Shown here one piece after another: positions 46,333-58,365 of a stretch of DNA of 64,000 nt. The translations under genes were made by a program, and so were the position numbers. The DNA comes from Medicago truncatula (taxonomy: Eukaryota > Streptophyta > Magnoliopsida > Fabales > Fabaceae): the NCBI RefSeq assembly GCF_003473485.1, contig NC_053045.1, positions 22,170,494 to 22,234,493 of the forward strand. Reading direction: 5' to 3'. The notes under the pieces are model-generated. The model made no database searches. It saw nothing but the letters and a program-made list of their open reading frames with translations, and had not been told where the DNA came from. Position 1 is the first letter of the stretch; each line of letters begins with the position of its first letter.

Positions 46333-49300
46333 ATGGAAACCCAAAACAATAACGGGTCGGAACCTGGCCCGAACCTTGTTACGGCGGTGACACCGGAACT
46401 AATGCCTCAAAATCTCGTTAACAACAACCCTGTTGCGGCAGAGACACCTAAACCACAGCCTGAAAAGCTTATCAACAACAACGGGTCAGAACTTGACCCA
46501 AACCCTTTTGCGGCGGAGACACCGGTGGCCGGAAAGCTTGGTACTTCGGATGATGAAATTCCTATTGAGAAATCCGTGGAAAGGATCACGTTAACGGGTG
46601 ACCCTCCTTCAGTTGAGGTGAATGGGAATGAGGATAAAGATGATGGAAGTGAAGGTGAAAGTGAAAGTGAAAGTTCTGAGTCTGAATCTGAGAGTTCTAC
46701 TTCTTCATCGTCGACGTCTGGTTCTGACAGTGATGAAGACGACGAAGACGATGCAGAAGATGAAGAAGAAGGGCAGATAAGTGATGATGAGAAGATGGTT
46801 AGTTGGAGTGCGGCTGATGGTGATCTTGATGATGATGAAGATGTTGTAGTAGGACCAATTAAGTCAAAGAATGAGATTCAGGTATTTTTCTTTTTTATTT
46901 TCATTCATAATAGTTTTTTTTTTATTTTATTTAATTTGATTGTGTAATGTTTCACTGACAATTATCTTGTTTTATTTAGAAGGAAAAAATTAATTAATTG
47001 TGTATTGTTTCATTGATAATTATATGGTTTTGACTTGTATCCCTTAACTGCAGTTTGGTTTATTCTTCGGTATTGTTTTGTTCCAATTTTGAAGGTTTAG
47101 GATTTTTCCTATTGGTCATGTTAATTTGAAGGTAGCTTTGGTTGTCATTTAGGATTGAAGTTAGAACATGAGAAACTTTGAAAATTTCTTGATGCTTAAT
47201 GTGATGCTCAAACTCGGATTGAAGAACTTTTTTTTTTAGTGAGGTGAAATAATTTGACTAACTTTGAAAATCTCTTGAATGGTGTTGATTTTGCAGAATT
47301 TGCCTCCAGTTCCTCCCGTGGATGTGTGTTTAGCACCACACCATAAAATGCTACCTGTGGGAGTTGTTATGTCGGTAAGCTCACATAAATCCCATCCGTT
47401 ATTAGATGAGTAGAATAGAAGATGAACAAAAGGAAATCATTGTGAATGGCAAGATTTTGAAACTTAGGAGAATCGTTGAGTACTAGTGTGGTTAAATTCC
47501 ACAAGACATTACACCAAATGAACTAAAAGGTAAGGTTCATGTGGGTTAGATTGTGAAACATGGGTTTGTAGACGCAATTTATGAAGTACCAGTCACGTGA
47601 AAAATCAAATAGCAGTTAGCAGAAAGTATGGAATTTTTTAATAAAACAAATTAGTAATAATAGAAGAGAGAACCAAACATCATATTATCATTAGAGCGCA
47701 CAAAAAGTGTGTTACGATGCATATGGAAGGGAATATAGGAATTGATTTGTTTTGTTGTGACCAATTTGGGTAAGGGTTTAGCCCCTCTTCCAGCGTTGGT
47801 TGAATGTCACAACCAACTGTTCTTCTGGATCTTGCAACTAAATCTTCTCAGTTAGGACATCCGCAAAAAAGATTGAACATAATCACGCAACTTCTCAAGG
47901 TGTAGCTGGAGGGTGACAAGAGGTCTACAACTTTAGAAGCAATTAGGCTGAAGTGTTGAAGTGACCATGCTGAGGTCAAGTTCTTGAATTCCTCTTAGCG
48001 ATGCTGCATAAAGAAATAGCTCAAGCTATATATTTTGAAATTTTAAAAAATATTTATATCTCAAGCTATTTCCTTTTGCAGTTTCCCTAAATGGAATTCA
48101 AGTATTCAACCTCCGCATGATCACTTCAACCCTATTGCCTAATTGCTTTTACAGTTGCAGAACTCTTGTCACCCTCAAGTTCTACACTGTTATTTTGAAT
48201 TGCTTTTCCAATGTTGATTATCCGTTACTCAAATACCTTTATTTGATTGAACCTTGTCTTTAGAGATTGCACCCTTGTGTTCAAGTTTTTTGTGGATGTC
48301 CCGATCTTGAAGATTTAGATGCAAATCCCTAAGAATAGTAGTTGGTTGTGACTTGTGACATTCAACTACCAGTCGAAGAGGGGGCCAAATCCTTACCTAC
48401 ATCCTCACAACCAAACTTTCTCATTCATATATCCAGTCTCATATGCCTTGTAACACATTCTTTTTGTGCGCAAGATCGGTAATATGCTACATCTCACAAT
48501 GGTCTATTAAGTAACAATTATTTGTTTTTCATGTAACTGTTACATCACAAATTGTGTCTGCAATCCCACAGCTCACAATCTAACCCACACGAACCTTACC
48601 TTTGGGTTCATTCGCTGCAATGTCTTGTGGAATTCGGTTCCTGCCAGTGCTCTACAATGTCTTTTGGAATTTGTTTTTGTTTTTCTTTCTCCGGTTGATT
48701 GGGAACACTCTATCTTTTTAAAATCAAGTATCTGCAACTACATTTAATAATAAATACATGAAATATATCAGAAGGGGCACCAATTATTCTTAGAATCAAC
48801 CAACTTTCTTCTTTGACAGACTCTCGGAGCTCAAGTCATTGTGGAAGGAGTGGAGAAGCATGAACCTCTTAATGAGGGTTCTGTTCTGTGGCTGACTGAA
48901 AGCCGCAAACCACTAGGTTTAGTTGATGAAATCTTTGGACCAGTCAAAAACCCGTATTATGTTGTGAGATATAATTCTGAAAATGATGTCCCGGCGGGGA
49001 TCCAAGGGGGAACAACTTTGGTCTCATGTGTTCCAGAATTTGCTGAACATGTGCTCAATAATAAGGATCTTTACAGGAAAGGCTATGATGCATCTGGTGC
49101 GTATGATGAAGAGTTGTTTGATGAAGTAGAGTTTTCAGATGATGAGAAAGAGGCCGAATACAGGAAAATGCAAAAAATGACAAAGAGAGGGGTAAATGAT
49201 CAAAATCCTGGCAAGAAGAAAAACAATAAAAAGAAATTTTCACCGAAAGAGCATGTGTTACCTCCTAATGCACCTGTAGCATCACCGCATGTGTTTCCCA

Positions 49301-49896
49301 ACGTCCCTAACGCACCTGCAGCAGCACCATTTGTTAATAAAGGAAACTATTCTCCTTTTTCAGGGATTGGACAAGGTGGAACTACCACAGTTTCTCCATT
49401 TCAACCTTTAAATGCAGGTCCTAACTTTGCTGCAAATTCAATGTGGGCAAATCAGACAACATTTCCACAGCAGCCACAGCCCTCCCTGCCTCCAAATGCA
49501 TTTCCTTCAAATGCCATGTCATATTATCCACAAAACACACAATTTTCTCATCAGTTTCCTGTTCCAGGAATTCCATTTCAACAGCAAATGAATCCCAGTC
49601 ACGGAACTCATTTCCCAACTATGATGCCTGGGGTACAGCCCAATATATTTTCACAACAACCCATGTATGCACCAGGGTTCTTGGGTCAAAACCAAATGCC
49701 ACAACAATCCTTCCAACAGATTCAGCAACCACCTATATTTCAAGCGCAGCAACAGGGTTTTCCACCCACTGAATTGCAGCAGCGTCCTAGTCCTATTTCT
49801 GGCAACCCCTCTCAATTTCATCCAGGTTCATCAGGTAGTCGAGGGAGACCATCATTTCGTGGTGCCAGTGGGAGAGGGTGGCGACCTTCAAGGTGA
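46333..49896 (+). CDS. NAF1: NAF1, H/ACA ribonucleoprotein assembly factor (567 aa, 3 exons)
   Basis: Exons 46333-46881, 47297-47374 and 48820-49896 join in frame with GT/AG introns and give 567 residues. The N-terminus (METQNNNGSEPGP) is disordered, with an acidic Ser/Asp/Glu tract at about 95-170 (SESESSES, DEDDEDDAEDEEEG). Exons 2 and 3 form the Gar1/Naf1 core at about 185-275: LPPVPPVDVCLAPHHKMLP, GAQVIVEGVEKHEPLNEGS and PLGLVDEIFGPVKNPYYVVR. A Lys-rich stretch (KKKNNKKKFSPK) and a long Gln/Pro-rich tail ending in RGRPSFRGASGRGWRPSR follow. NAF1 binds dyskerin (CBF5) on nascent H/ACA RNPs in the nucleus and is later replaced by GAR1. It is needed for pseudouridylation guides and telomerase RNA. 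All domains and splice sites look intact. Intron 2 (1445 bp) hosts a large fold-back repeat. Confidence 0.93.
47465..48660. repeat. Fold-back element (about 0.55-kb arms) in NAF1 intron 2
   Basis: The left arm starts near TGGTTAAATTCCACAAGACA (47488). The right arm ends near TGTCTTGTGGAATTCGG (48620-48640) and is its reverse complement. Matching pieces include AAGGTAAGGTTC(A/G)TGTGGGTTAGATTGTGA, GCACAAAAAG(T/A)(G/A)TGTTAC, GTTGAATGTCACAA and GGACATCC(G/A)CAAAAAA. The arms meet near 48015-48065 at an AAATAGCTCAAGCTAT palindrome. Divergence between arms is roughly 15-20% by eye. It has no coding sequence and may be a Mutator-like or fold-back transposon. Confidence 0.85.
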
Positions 49897-50943
49897 CATT
49901 GAAATGATTAATCGAGTTGGGCCATTCTGTAGGGACTGTACTTGCACATTCTCCTGCAGCTTCTTGAACTATGAAAGGATTTCATGGGTTCTTAAAAGGG
50001 ACGAGTCGAGTTCCTGATTTATTAGTTACATGTGTCATATGTGCTTGGGAGTATATGTCATCTCATCATCTGTACTTTTTCTTTTGTAATCCATGGGATA
50101 CACACTTCTCTTCTGTAATCTTAATGCAGGGAGCCCATTTTTATTTTAACTCTTTTGAAGTGATTGCTATACTTTGTAGAGTAAGTGTTGGATTATAGTC
50201 CATGATTGTGAAATTAAATGTTAGATCATAATTAAGTTGATATGTATCAGAAACCACAAATGCTATGTTTTAGTTTTTTTTAATTTTTGGTAGAGGCTAT
50301 GTTTAAGATTTTGGTTTAATTGATTTTGAATAAATTTTGGCAATTTAGTTTGTGTTTAGGAATGAAGTTTTTAATGTACTGATTTTATGTGAATAGTAAA
50401 GTAGAATCATGTTCTAAGTGTGAATACAAAGTATGTTTTTCTGAAAAATAATTTGAAAATTTTGCATTTGGAATCAATTTTACTCATCGGAGAAATTAAA
50501 AAAATTAATTAATTTAAACACTGCAGATTTGATCTTGTCAAGTTAAAATTGCTCTCAAACAGCTCAAGTTTCAGCAAAGTGAATAGGAATACTAAAATTT
50601 TGAGGTGTCGAAGCCTCTCCAAAGAAAATAATAGAAGCTGACTGGAATATTTGATGAAGAGATAATTGTCTTTGTAAAACTTTTTTTTTTTTTTTTTGTA
50701 GAAACCAACCTCTTCTACGTAACTTGGTATTGAAAATATGAGACTTTGAAGCACTTTAAAATTTCAAGTCAACACTGTCATGATAACAGGATCAAACGGT
50801 TATGCAGCAAAAATAATACTCCACTGACTACGGCTACACTTAATTATATCTTTAAGGTGTGTTTGTGAGGTGATTTTTTAAGGACTGAATCTATATTTTA
50901 ATATATATTAATGTTTAAAAAAATTGAAAGAGATACGTGTTGA
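49897..50943. other. 3' region of NAF1 and intergenic DNA
   Basis: The first 200-300 bases probably hold the NAF1 3' untranslated region (TTTGTAATCC and AATTAAATGTT near 50090-50220). The rest is AT-rich, with a 19-base T run at 50680. No gene seen. Confidence 0.5.
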
Positions 50944-52443
50944 TGCAAAATTCCTAAAATATTTTAAAGATAAACAAACCTTGATGATTAAAGGATTGAT
51001 GAACTTAGATAGTTTTTTGGTATAGAAATGTATTCTTGAGTGATTAACTAATACAGGAACAAAGTATAAATCATATCAAGAATCAATTGATCAAAGAATA
51101 CGAAAGTTTATGAATCCAGTCAGAGTTTAGAAGGTTAGTCCGTGTTTAAAAGGTTGGAAGATAGTTCGGAAGGTTGTTCATATGGTTTATAAAAAACAAG
51201 TCCAGAAATTAATGATCATACATTGGATATTCCAAGCACATGTGACATAAACAAAAAGTACACAAAAGGACTATAACCTTGGATCAAACAAGCAATAAAG
51301 GTCAAAAACATATTCATTGTTCATTAAAGACTTATGAACAAATGAAGTACAAACATTAGGAATATTCATCAAAGAATTTCATTCTAGATGTTATACATGT
51401 TGCACTTCATTCTAGATGTCTTACAAATCATCTTTAGTGGAACTAAGGAATATTCTGATGAAATCAAAAGGTTCATTCAACCATATGCTTTCTGTGACAA
51501 AAGTATAACGAATTACAAAAGCAAAATGCAAAAAGCAAAGATCAGTTAGATTCAATAAAAACTCGACACATAAGGGAATAATTATTGTGCAGTAGCAGCA
51601 ATGTCCCCTAAAGCATGGGCATGAAGTCACAACTCCACTTTCCTCTCTCCTGTACAAGTTCAAATACAAGTCAACAAGGCATATTGGACTCAGGAACTCA
51701 TTGAAGTTCATATGAAAAACTAGAAAAAAAAATATTTTGAAGAATCCATAAACATTTTGAGGTTCATACGAAGAACCAAAGAACATTCTGAAGTTCATAC
51801 CGAAGAACCCAAGAACATTATGAAAAAGTTGATAAGCACGAGGACAACGTGAAAAAAGGCTATTGGACAGGTCCTACCAACTACCATGAAGAAACTCTAT
51901 AAAAATAGCATAACACTTACCTTGAAGACACACAACTACCAAACATACTTAAACAACTAATTAAAAGTGTTTAAAGCTCTTCAAGCCACTGATTGCACGA
52001 ATCAACTCTTAGGATTCATAAAATCTTAGAGTGTGTAAGAGTTCTCTCTTATTTTCTCAAAGATGATCTTTTTTTCCTCATTCTTATATACATAAAAAAA
52101 TCATTGTATAAGATTTTTCAGCTAACTTTCAGTTTGTTAAGTGTTAGTTGAGTGAAAGAAAAGTGTAATGTCCTACGTGACTTAGACAGAAAAATTGTAA
52201 GTCTACTGAGGCTTAGAGAATACAGGTTGTAATCGTTCCAAGAGAATAAAACTGTAAGGTGTAGGAGTTGAGAAGGTTGTCTCAAGCATCATATTGAAAA
52301 ATCTGTGGGGACTAGAGTAGTCTACATTTGGTGAACCAGTGTAATTTATATGTGGTCGATTCTTCTATCCATATACTCTTTACTTACAATATCCACTTCA
52401 CACACAAAATCATTTAACTTTCATATTCTGTTTTATACTAACA
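50944..52443 (+). mobile_element. Probable solo LTR of a Ty1/copia element
   Basis: Starts TGTTGATGCAAAATTCC. It has the typical late-LTR order TCTTAGAGTGTGTAAGAG, GGTTGTAATCGTTCC, AAACTGTAAGG and ATTTGGTGAACCAGTGTAA, and ends about TTATACTAACA. A repeated GAAGTTCATAC/GAAGAACC phrase occurs at 51755-51815. No matching target duplication was found, so one end may be lost. Confidence 0.45.
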
Positions 52444-52841
52444 CTTCAAAACGTTATGAAGTCTGTTATAACATTGTTCTTTCAAGTTTCAACTTGAGAA
52501 TAATTTTTAAAATGTAGGATTAAATTTAAAAAGGATCACAATTTAAACCCTAATTTTTTGTGATTATTATATCCACGTCAAAACATTCATGAACTTTTTT
52601 TTCAAAATATTATACATGTACCTATAATGTCATGTTTATAATTAAAAAAATATCAAATATATATTTAATCCTCCAAAATTCCAACTCGCAAACACTCCTA
52701 GAAATTAATTTTGAATTGTATTGTAAAACCACTACAAACCTAAATTTCCGATAGCGAATTACCTGACTCAATAGATGGATGGGGAGGGCCCTCCAACTCA
52801 AGCACGAAATCTTGTTGCTACCAATTAGTTCACACTATACC

Positions 52842-52945
52842 AATACTCCCTTCACTCTAAATTATAAATCACTTTAACAGTTTTACATAAGTTAAGTACA
52901 TTTAATTTTGTATCGAAAAATAATGTGTTATGAATAAAATTATCA

Positions 52946-52989
<44 letters not shown>

Positions 52990-53040
52990 GTTTCATTAAT
53001 ATTATAAAACGGCTTATGATTTTGAATATTTTTAATTATG
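52842..53040. mobile_element. Stowaway-like MITE remnant with (AT)n tract
   Basis: ACTCCCTTCACTCTAAATTATAAATCAC after TA is a typical Stowaway (Tc1/mariner) end. The mirrored AAAACGGCTTATGATTTTGAATA near 53008 is its decayed partner. An (AT)n tract at 52953-52987 expands the interior. Confidence 0.55.
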
Positions 53041-53947
53041 GATTGTGTAGTTTAAGATATTTTTATGCTGAAGACATATTTAATAAATATGATATCGACA
53101 AAAATAATATTCAAACTACTCCCTACTTAAGACAAATTAGTTCCTTTGATATAATGAGTGAGAAACTAGCTTATCTTATGTATAATAAAAAAAAAAACAG
53201 GAACCAATTTAGTATTATATTTTACCATAGACTAAATTAGGTCGCAAGAAAATTATGAAGGGTCAAAATGAGTCTTCAGTCTAATTTATAACTTGGGGAC
53301 AGATGAGTGATTTTGTATGTTTGCAACCTTATGTAAAAGGGTTTGTTTAACATGAACAAGGAAATTACTTCTGCACCATTTAAAGATGTATTTTAAATAA
53401 ATCTCATCATATTTTATATTTAATTTAATACTGAATTTTGCTCGTGTACAATAGACCTGATCTATGAAAATAACTAAAAAAAATTATCGAACTAAAATTG
53501 CCACATAAGATTACTCCAATAGAGACAAAGTTTCCATAAAGCTATGGAACCCACTATGAAAATTCCTTGGAAGCTCTTAGTCTGACACTATAGTTCCCTA
53601 CCTCCGTCACTATCAATTTGATATCTCAGATCACTGTTGTGCCTACATGGCACATTGATTTCTATTTTGGTTCATTTATATATATATATATATATACTCA
53701 TATTGTCTACTAGTTCATTTCAAACATTTTTTTGTTGCAGAGACAGGGAGAGAGAAAAAAAGACATTGTGTAAGAGAATAATAAATTGTTAACAATGAAA
53801 TTTATGATCCAGTCAATGAGAACAATGAAAGATGAACTCAGACTGTTGATGTCAAATTAGGAAATTAAGCATTTCTAAAATTCTATATAGGCATAAATAA
53901 CCAGCTTATAGGAACACAATGCTGCTGTTGTTGTTGAGGACTCTGAT
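53041..53947. other. Intergenic DNA downstream of ULT
   Basis: AT-rich with no recognisable gene. The terminal part (about 53760-53947) may be the ULT 3' untranslated region, which on the minus strand begins CAACAACAACAGCAGC. Confidence 0.4.
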
Positions 53948-56900
53948 TCAAGCTTTTACATTGCTGGTAAAGTCAGTACAAGTCTGGCAGTCGCAATCTG
54001 AAAAACGGCAGATGTCACACCCAAAGCACACACATGAAGTGCAACCTTTGCACGTTGGTGATCGGCCGCATCCTCTGTAAACTCTTCGACTTCCTCGCTC
54101 TTCTTCATCATCGCATGTTATCCTGAAAAACTTAATATTACTAAGAGCTTCTATAAAATATATGTCTGCATAAATAAATAGTACAGGTGCAATTATGTAG
54201 GTTATGTCAGGAAGATATCTAATTCCTTGAGGAAATGTGCCCAAATTTTGAGTCTTTTATTTTTTTGGTAGTGTCCGGGGTTCGAATCCTGAGACCTGCA
54301 TATATTATGCATTGTTCTTACCAACTGAGCTAAGCTCAAGGGGACATTCTGAGTTTTTTATAATAAACCTTAAGTTGGTCCTTCCCGTTCAGTAGTTGAA
54401 CAGACAACAAAGGCAACACAAGTTCCAAATGATATCCATAACTATAATAACTATAAAACTAATAGCCATACATTTGGTCAAAAAATTAATTAAAAAAATA
54501 GATATACACATTTAGAAATTAAGCTAGTACTGCCAATGTAAAAGCAGAACAGTTAAACGATTGAAATATCAAATGATAACGTTCGATATAAAAAACATTG
54601 TGTTTTCATACAACAGCTTAAGTTCTAGAAATAAGCTCGTTTGAGAAATGAGAGTACAATATGAAAAGGATATATGCTTTTAGGATAGTTGGTTCCTAAC
54701 AAAGTACACACAGAGAATCACTAGAGGGACAAAATGTTCTTGAGCAAGATTGGCTGTTTCATTGAGACAAACCCAGAATTCAGTACCAGGTCTGTTAAAC
54801 TATTCCAATATGGAACATAAACTGTATTCTAACCAAGACTTAACTTTAAGAATTAATTAGCATATACCAATAACAAATTACCAATAAAATATATTTCATC
54901 CCTGAAATTTTATGCAAATGATTAGCAGTTATTTATCATAGTTCGGTAGTTCTAAGAGTACATATGTAGTTTAACAATGCCGAAAAGAGACCACATCAAT
55001 GATACATAATTGCCCAGCCGTAAAACAGTAACATCATATGCCTGATGAAGTTTTTATAAAGTAATCTAGAGCACATTCTGTAGTCAGATATAGAGTAAAA
55101 AAAATAAGATATTCTATATTGAGACTATCAATTATTTGTACAGCACTCTGCAAATTAGTAAAGATTAGCGACTATATCTTTAGATCCTACAAGGTTTGAA
55201 AATGAAAAGAAAAGACCAAATTTATGAATTGGCTTAACTTGAGAGCAGCCGTGCACTATTTCCAATGTTAAGATTCTCACATTGGATAATGTATGGTCTG
55301 AAAATGAGTTTATAAGTGGGAGGCATCCCTCACCTTACAAACCCAACCCAAATTCGAAGATTATATTATAGCCTATCCATGATTTGTTGGGCCACCTGCG
55401 ATCAAACCATCCAAGTCACGTTCTAGATGTCTGGTTTTGGGTGTGAGAGGGGTGTGTTAAGAGTCTCACATTGGATGAGATATGGCGTGAAAATGAGTTT
55501 ATAAGTGGGAGGCATCACTCATCTTACAAGCTGGTTTTGTATGGTGAGTTAGGCTCAACACAAATTCTAAGATCTATCAATAGAAATAAAGTACATAAAG
55601 ATGCTCTTTGGTACAAACAAAGTTCATTCGAAGCACGGTGACAGAAATTATTAAACACAAGTCACCAACATTAAAAGCATAACTTGCTGACTTATTTTCT
55701 ATTCTTAGTGAAAGTGTATAAGAATAAACGTACTTCTCATATGGAAGATCAGAACATTTCCAATTTGCATCTGACACAGCATCATGGTGAATGCGGCATT
55801 CCTCTTTAGATCTCAGACGAAATCTGCGCTCTTTGTTGCACCTAGTACAGCGAACAAACTCATCGCGGTGACCAACCCGGCCATTTTGGGATCTCTGAGA
55901 GCCATTAGCAGCTTTCGCCACTTGATTGTAGTATTTGAGCAGCACTGTTTTACCCAAAGGAACCTTATCACCATTAATTATAACCCAAATATTATTCTTC
56001 CATTTCCTTGCTGTCTCTCTTCCAGAGTGTTTCTCAAATGCAGCAGGTGTTAACTTGTCTATCATTTAAAACATCATATGCAAAAATTAAGGTTGTGAAC
56101 AAGAAAAACAATGTCATTAACACTACTTATATGTAAGATAGAGAATCACAATCAGAAATTGAGTTTTTCTTTTCACCATGGATACAGAAAGCACATGAAA
56201 AAAAATATACAATGGCATACTTATAAAGCTCCTATCACTGGATATATGAATGACTATGACCAAAACAAAATCATAAATTATTAGCTGAAATTATTAAAAT
56301 CATCTAATAAAATGAATGTGAAGCTAACAATAATTAGTCATATAGACGGCATAAACTTGTGCTCATCCCCTCAAGACACTCCCAGAGGGAGCAAGAAATT
56401 ATTTCTCTTATCTTCTTTTATTTAAATTTTTATGAGTAAAAGTTTAGAATTTTCATCAAACCTTAATCATATGATCTTTTCCCAAGTTGCTGATCTTTCA
56501 AATTAAATTATGAAGGTATGGTAGGATATAACTCATATTTTCTTAAGTCAGTATATTTCATGTATAAAGTGTTGACATAACTACTTAAACACATGTCATA
56601 TAGTGCCTTGACACCATCCTGCAATGCGGCAAACAAAATTTCCGAAGTACACTGCCAGTTTAAATCACAAATTCTCATTTGTCAGCAGATGTACTGGTCC
56701 TTTTGCATCAACAGATACTATACCAAGTTCTACTCGTATATATCAATGTTCAAGTACATAGTGGATCAGAGTTATCAATGATGGCTGGCCGCAGGTCAAA
56801 AATCCACCATATAAACATGACATTACAACATATGGCAGAAACATGGACATATAATAGATGTTGCGGCCTCTGATGGGCGCACAAAATCCGCCATAGTGCT

Positions 56901-57745
56901 GCCATGGCGGAAATTTGACAACACTGCAGTGGATACATGGAATAAGTACAACTTGACATTGCATGTGCATAGTGACTGAAAATTATTAGATTTTAAGTTT
57001 AAGCCTTGGCTGATAGCCACAGTTACTAGCTAACAAATAAAAGGATGTAGAAGTGGTATGAATATGTGGCTGCAATACAAATAACCATCATAAACATTCT
57101 CACATAAAATAAGAGAATGTGCCATCAAAGAAAAGAACATACATAACTTGTAGGTTATACTTAGGATATTAATTACTATACAATCTACACTCTATGCAAA
57201 TTTCAATGACTTTGAAGAAATATCCTAGGACCTTACTACAGTTACATTATGTTATTAATAAATATGTACAAAGTAACTATATAGAAAAGTAATATTTAAC
57301 AAAAATACAAGCCATATTGAATTTAATCTCACAAAAAGACAGAATGCCAATTATAAATCTTCTACATTTTCATACAAAAAACATTCATTAGCATGATCAG
57401 AAAAAGGATCAAACCAAGGAGTTCATTGAGACAAATCAACATACACTTAAGATGTCAACATATCAGCACAAACTCCAAACACAAAGCTGGTAAAAAACAA
57501 TAAAACTCATCAAAGTCAAACCTTCACCAAACCATATACTATCAACCAATGAAATACTAACATATACACGACACTGACACTGACATACCGACTCAGGTAA
57601 AAAAAAAAATGTAAGAAAATCAATGTAATCGCATGTATCAACGTCGTATCAGTATATATGCATGTCGGATACAGAACACGCCTTTAATCAGAAGTGTACA
57701 CAAGACAACTATCAACATGCACATAAACAAGAAAAAGAAAGAAAG

Positions 57746-57799
<54 letters not shown>

Positions 57800-58023
57800 G
57801 GACCTTCATCACAACCAGGAGTGCATTCACAAATAATTTGAAGGTAGCCACTAAGAAAAACCCTAAGTCTACCAACAGCATCACCATATCTATGACTAGT
57901 ACACCCACACGTGACTTCAACATATTCATCAAAAACACTAACCCCACTCATTTCTCTCAGCTCTTCTTCGCTAAACATTGACAATCCATTTCCCTTCTCC
58001 AACCCATTCTCCATTTTCTCCAT
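53948..58023 (-). CDS. ULT1: ULTRAPETALA-type trithorax-group factor (SAND domain, 239 aa, 3 exons)
   Basis: Exons 58023-57804, 56058-55734 and 54122-53948 give 720 coding bases, 239 residues plus stop, close to Arabidopsis ULT1 (237). Exon 1: MEKMENGLEKGNGLSMFSEE, then YVEVTCGCTSHRYGDAVGRL and CECTPGCDE. Exon 2 completes the SAND domain: DKLTPAAFEKHSGRETARKW, NNIWVIINGDKVPLGKTVLL. It continues with Cys-rich RCTRCNKERRFRLRSKEECR. Exon 3 holds the B-box-like Cys cluster GCGRSPTCKGCTSCVCFGCD and ends TSNVKA. Phases match at both junctions (E/DK and K/IT). ULT proteins act in the nucleus with ATX1-type methyltransferases to counter Polycomb repression of floral homeotic genes and limit meristem size. 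Nothing distinguishes ULT1 from ULT2 here. The exon 1 donor is GTCCCTCT, poor beyond GT, and abuts a microsatellite. Confidence 0.93.
54256..54344 (-). mobile_element. tRNA-derived SINE (Au-like) in ULT intron 2
   Basis: On the minus strand, GAGCTTAGCTCAGTTGGTAA (A box) is followed by ATGCATAATATATGCAGG and GGATTCGAACCCCGGACAC (B box), then A-rich sequence. Similar flanks AAAAACTCAGAAT and AAAAGACTCAAAAT look like a target duplication. It lacks a tRNA acceptor stem, so it is a SINE and not a tRNA gene. Confidence 0.75.
55266..55572 (+). mobile_element. TRIM-like miniature LTR element in ULT intron 2
   Basis: Two direct repeats, 55266-55360 and 55455-55572, start TGTTAAGA(T/G)TCTCACATTGG, share ATGAGTTTATAAGTGGGAGG, and end CAAATTC(G/T)AAGA. 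The first lacks about 23 bp (AGCTGGTTTTGTATGG region). The 94-bp middle ends in GAGAGGGGTGTG, a polypurine-like tract. The structure fits a terminal-repeat retrotransposon in miniature. The target duplication is not clear. Confidence 0.65.
56767..56926. mobile_element. 160-bp hAT MITE in ULT intron 1
   Basis: The ends CAGAGTTATCAA and TTGACAACACTG are imperfect inverted repeats. The flanks TAGTGGAT (56759-56766) and CAGTGGAT (56927-56934) form an 8-bp duplication with one mismatch, as expected for hAT. The interior is rich in ATGGCGG/CCGCCAT. Confidence 0.75.
57751..57799. repeat. (GA)n microsatellite at the ULT exon 1 donor
   Basis: About 24 GA units on the plus strand, (CT)n in the transcript. 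It starts within a few bases of the exon 1/intron 1 boundary at 57803/57804. Confidence 0.95.
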
Positions 58024-58091
58024 AAAAAGACTCTGTTTTTGACCAAAAAAACTATATGGGTCAGTGTAAAATCAAAGTGCAAAGGGTATGG

Positions 58092-58168
58092 ATATATAGA
58101 GGAGGAAGATGTTAGAGATCTGAGAGAGAAATATTAGAGAGAGAAAGAGAAAGAGAAAGAGAGAGAGT
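58092..58168 (-). promoter_or_regulatory. ULT promoter: TATA box and GAGA-rich stretch
   Basis: TATATA at 58092-58097 lies about 70 bases upstream of the start codon (minus strand CTCTATATATCC). Just upstream, 58127-58168 is a run of (GA)n. GAGA repeats in plant promoters are bound by BPC factors that recruit Polycomb, which may matter for a trithorax gene (inference). Confidence 0.5.
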
Positions 58169-58365
58169 GGTTGGTGATGGGGTTGAATGAATGAATGTAA
58201 TGTAATGAATTAGCTGGCGTATAGCAAAACAAATGTTGAGGTTAAAAGGGGTACTACTTGCATGATATTATGATGACAGTTGACATCATGAAAGAAAAGA
58301 GAGATGAAAGGTTTATAGAGAAAGAAATCATCTCTTGTGTAAGACTAGTTGAGGTTTTTGATTTT

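Noticed and set aside
49421..50198. Frames overlapping NAF1 exon 3 and its downstream region
   Set aside because: They are alternative-frame shadows of the Gln/Pro-rich tail and 3' untranslated region.
54260..54345. tRNA gene
   Set aside because: A and B boxes are present but no acceptor stem closes, and an A-rich tail and flanking duplication mark a SINE.
57633..57947. Open frames through the (GA)n tract on both strands near ULT exon 1
   Set aside because: The plus-strand frames are shadows of exon 1 and the microsatellite. The minus frame beyond 57804 is intron.
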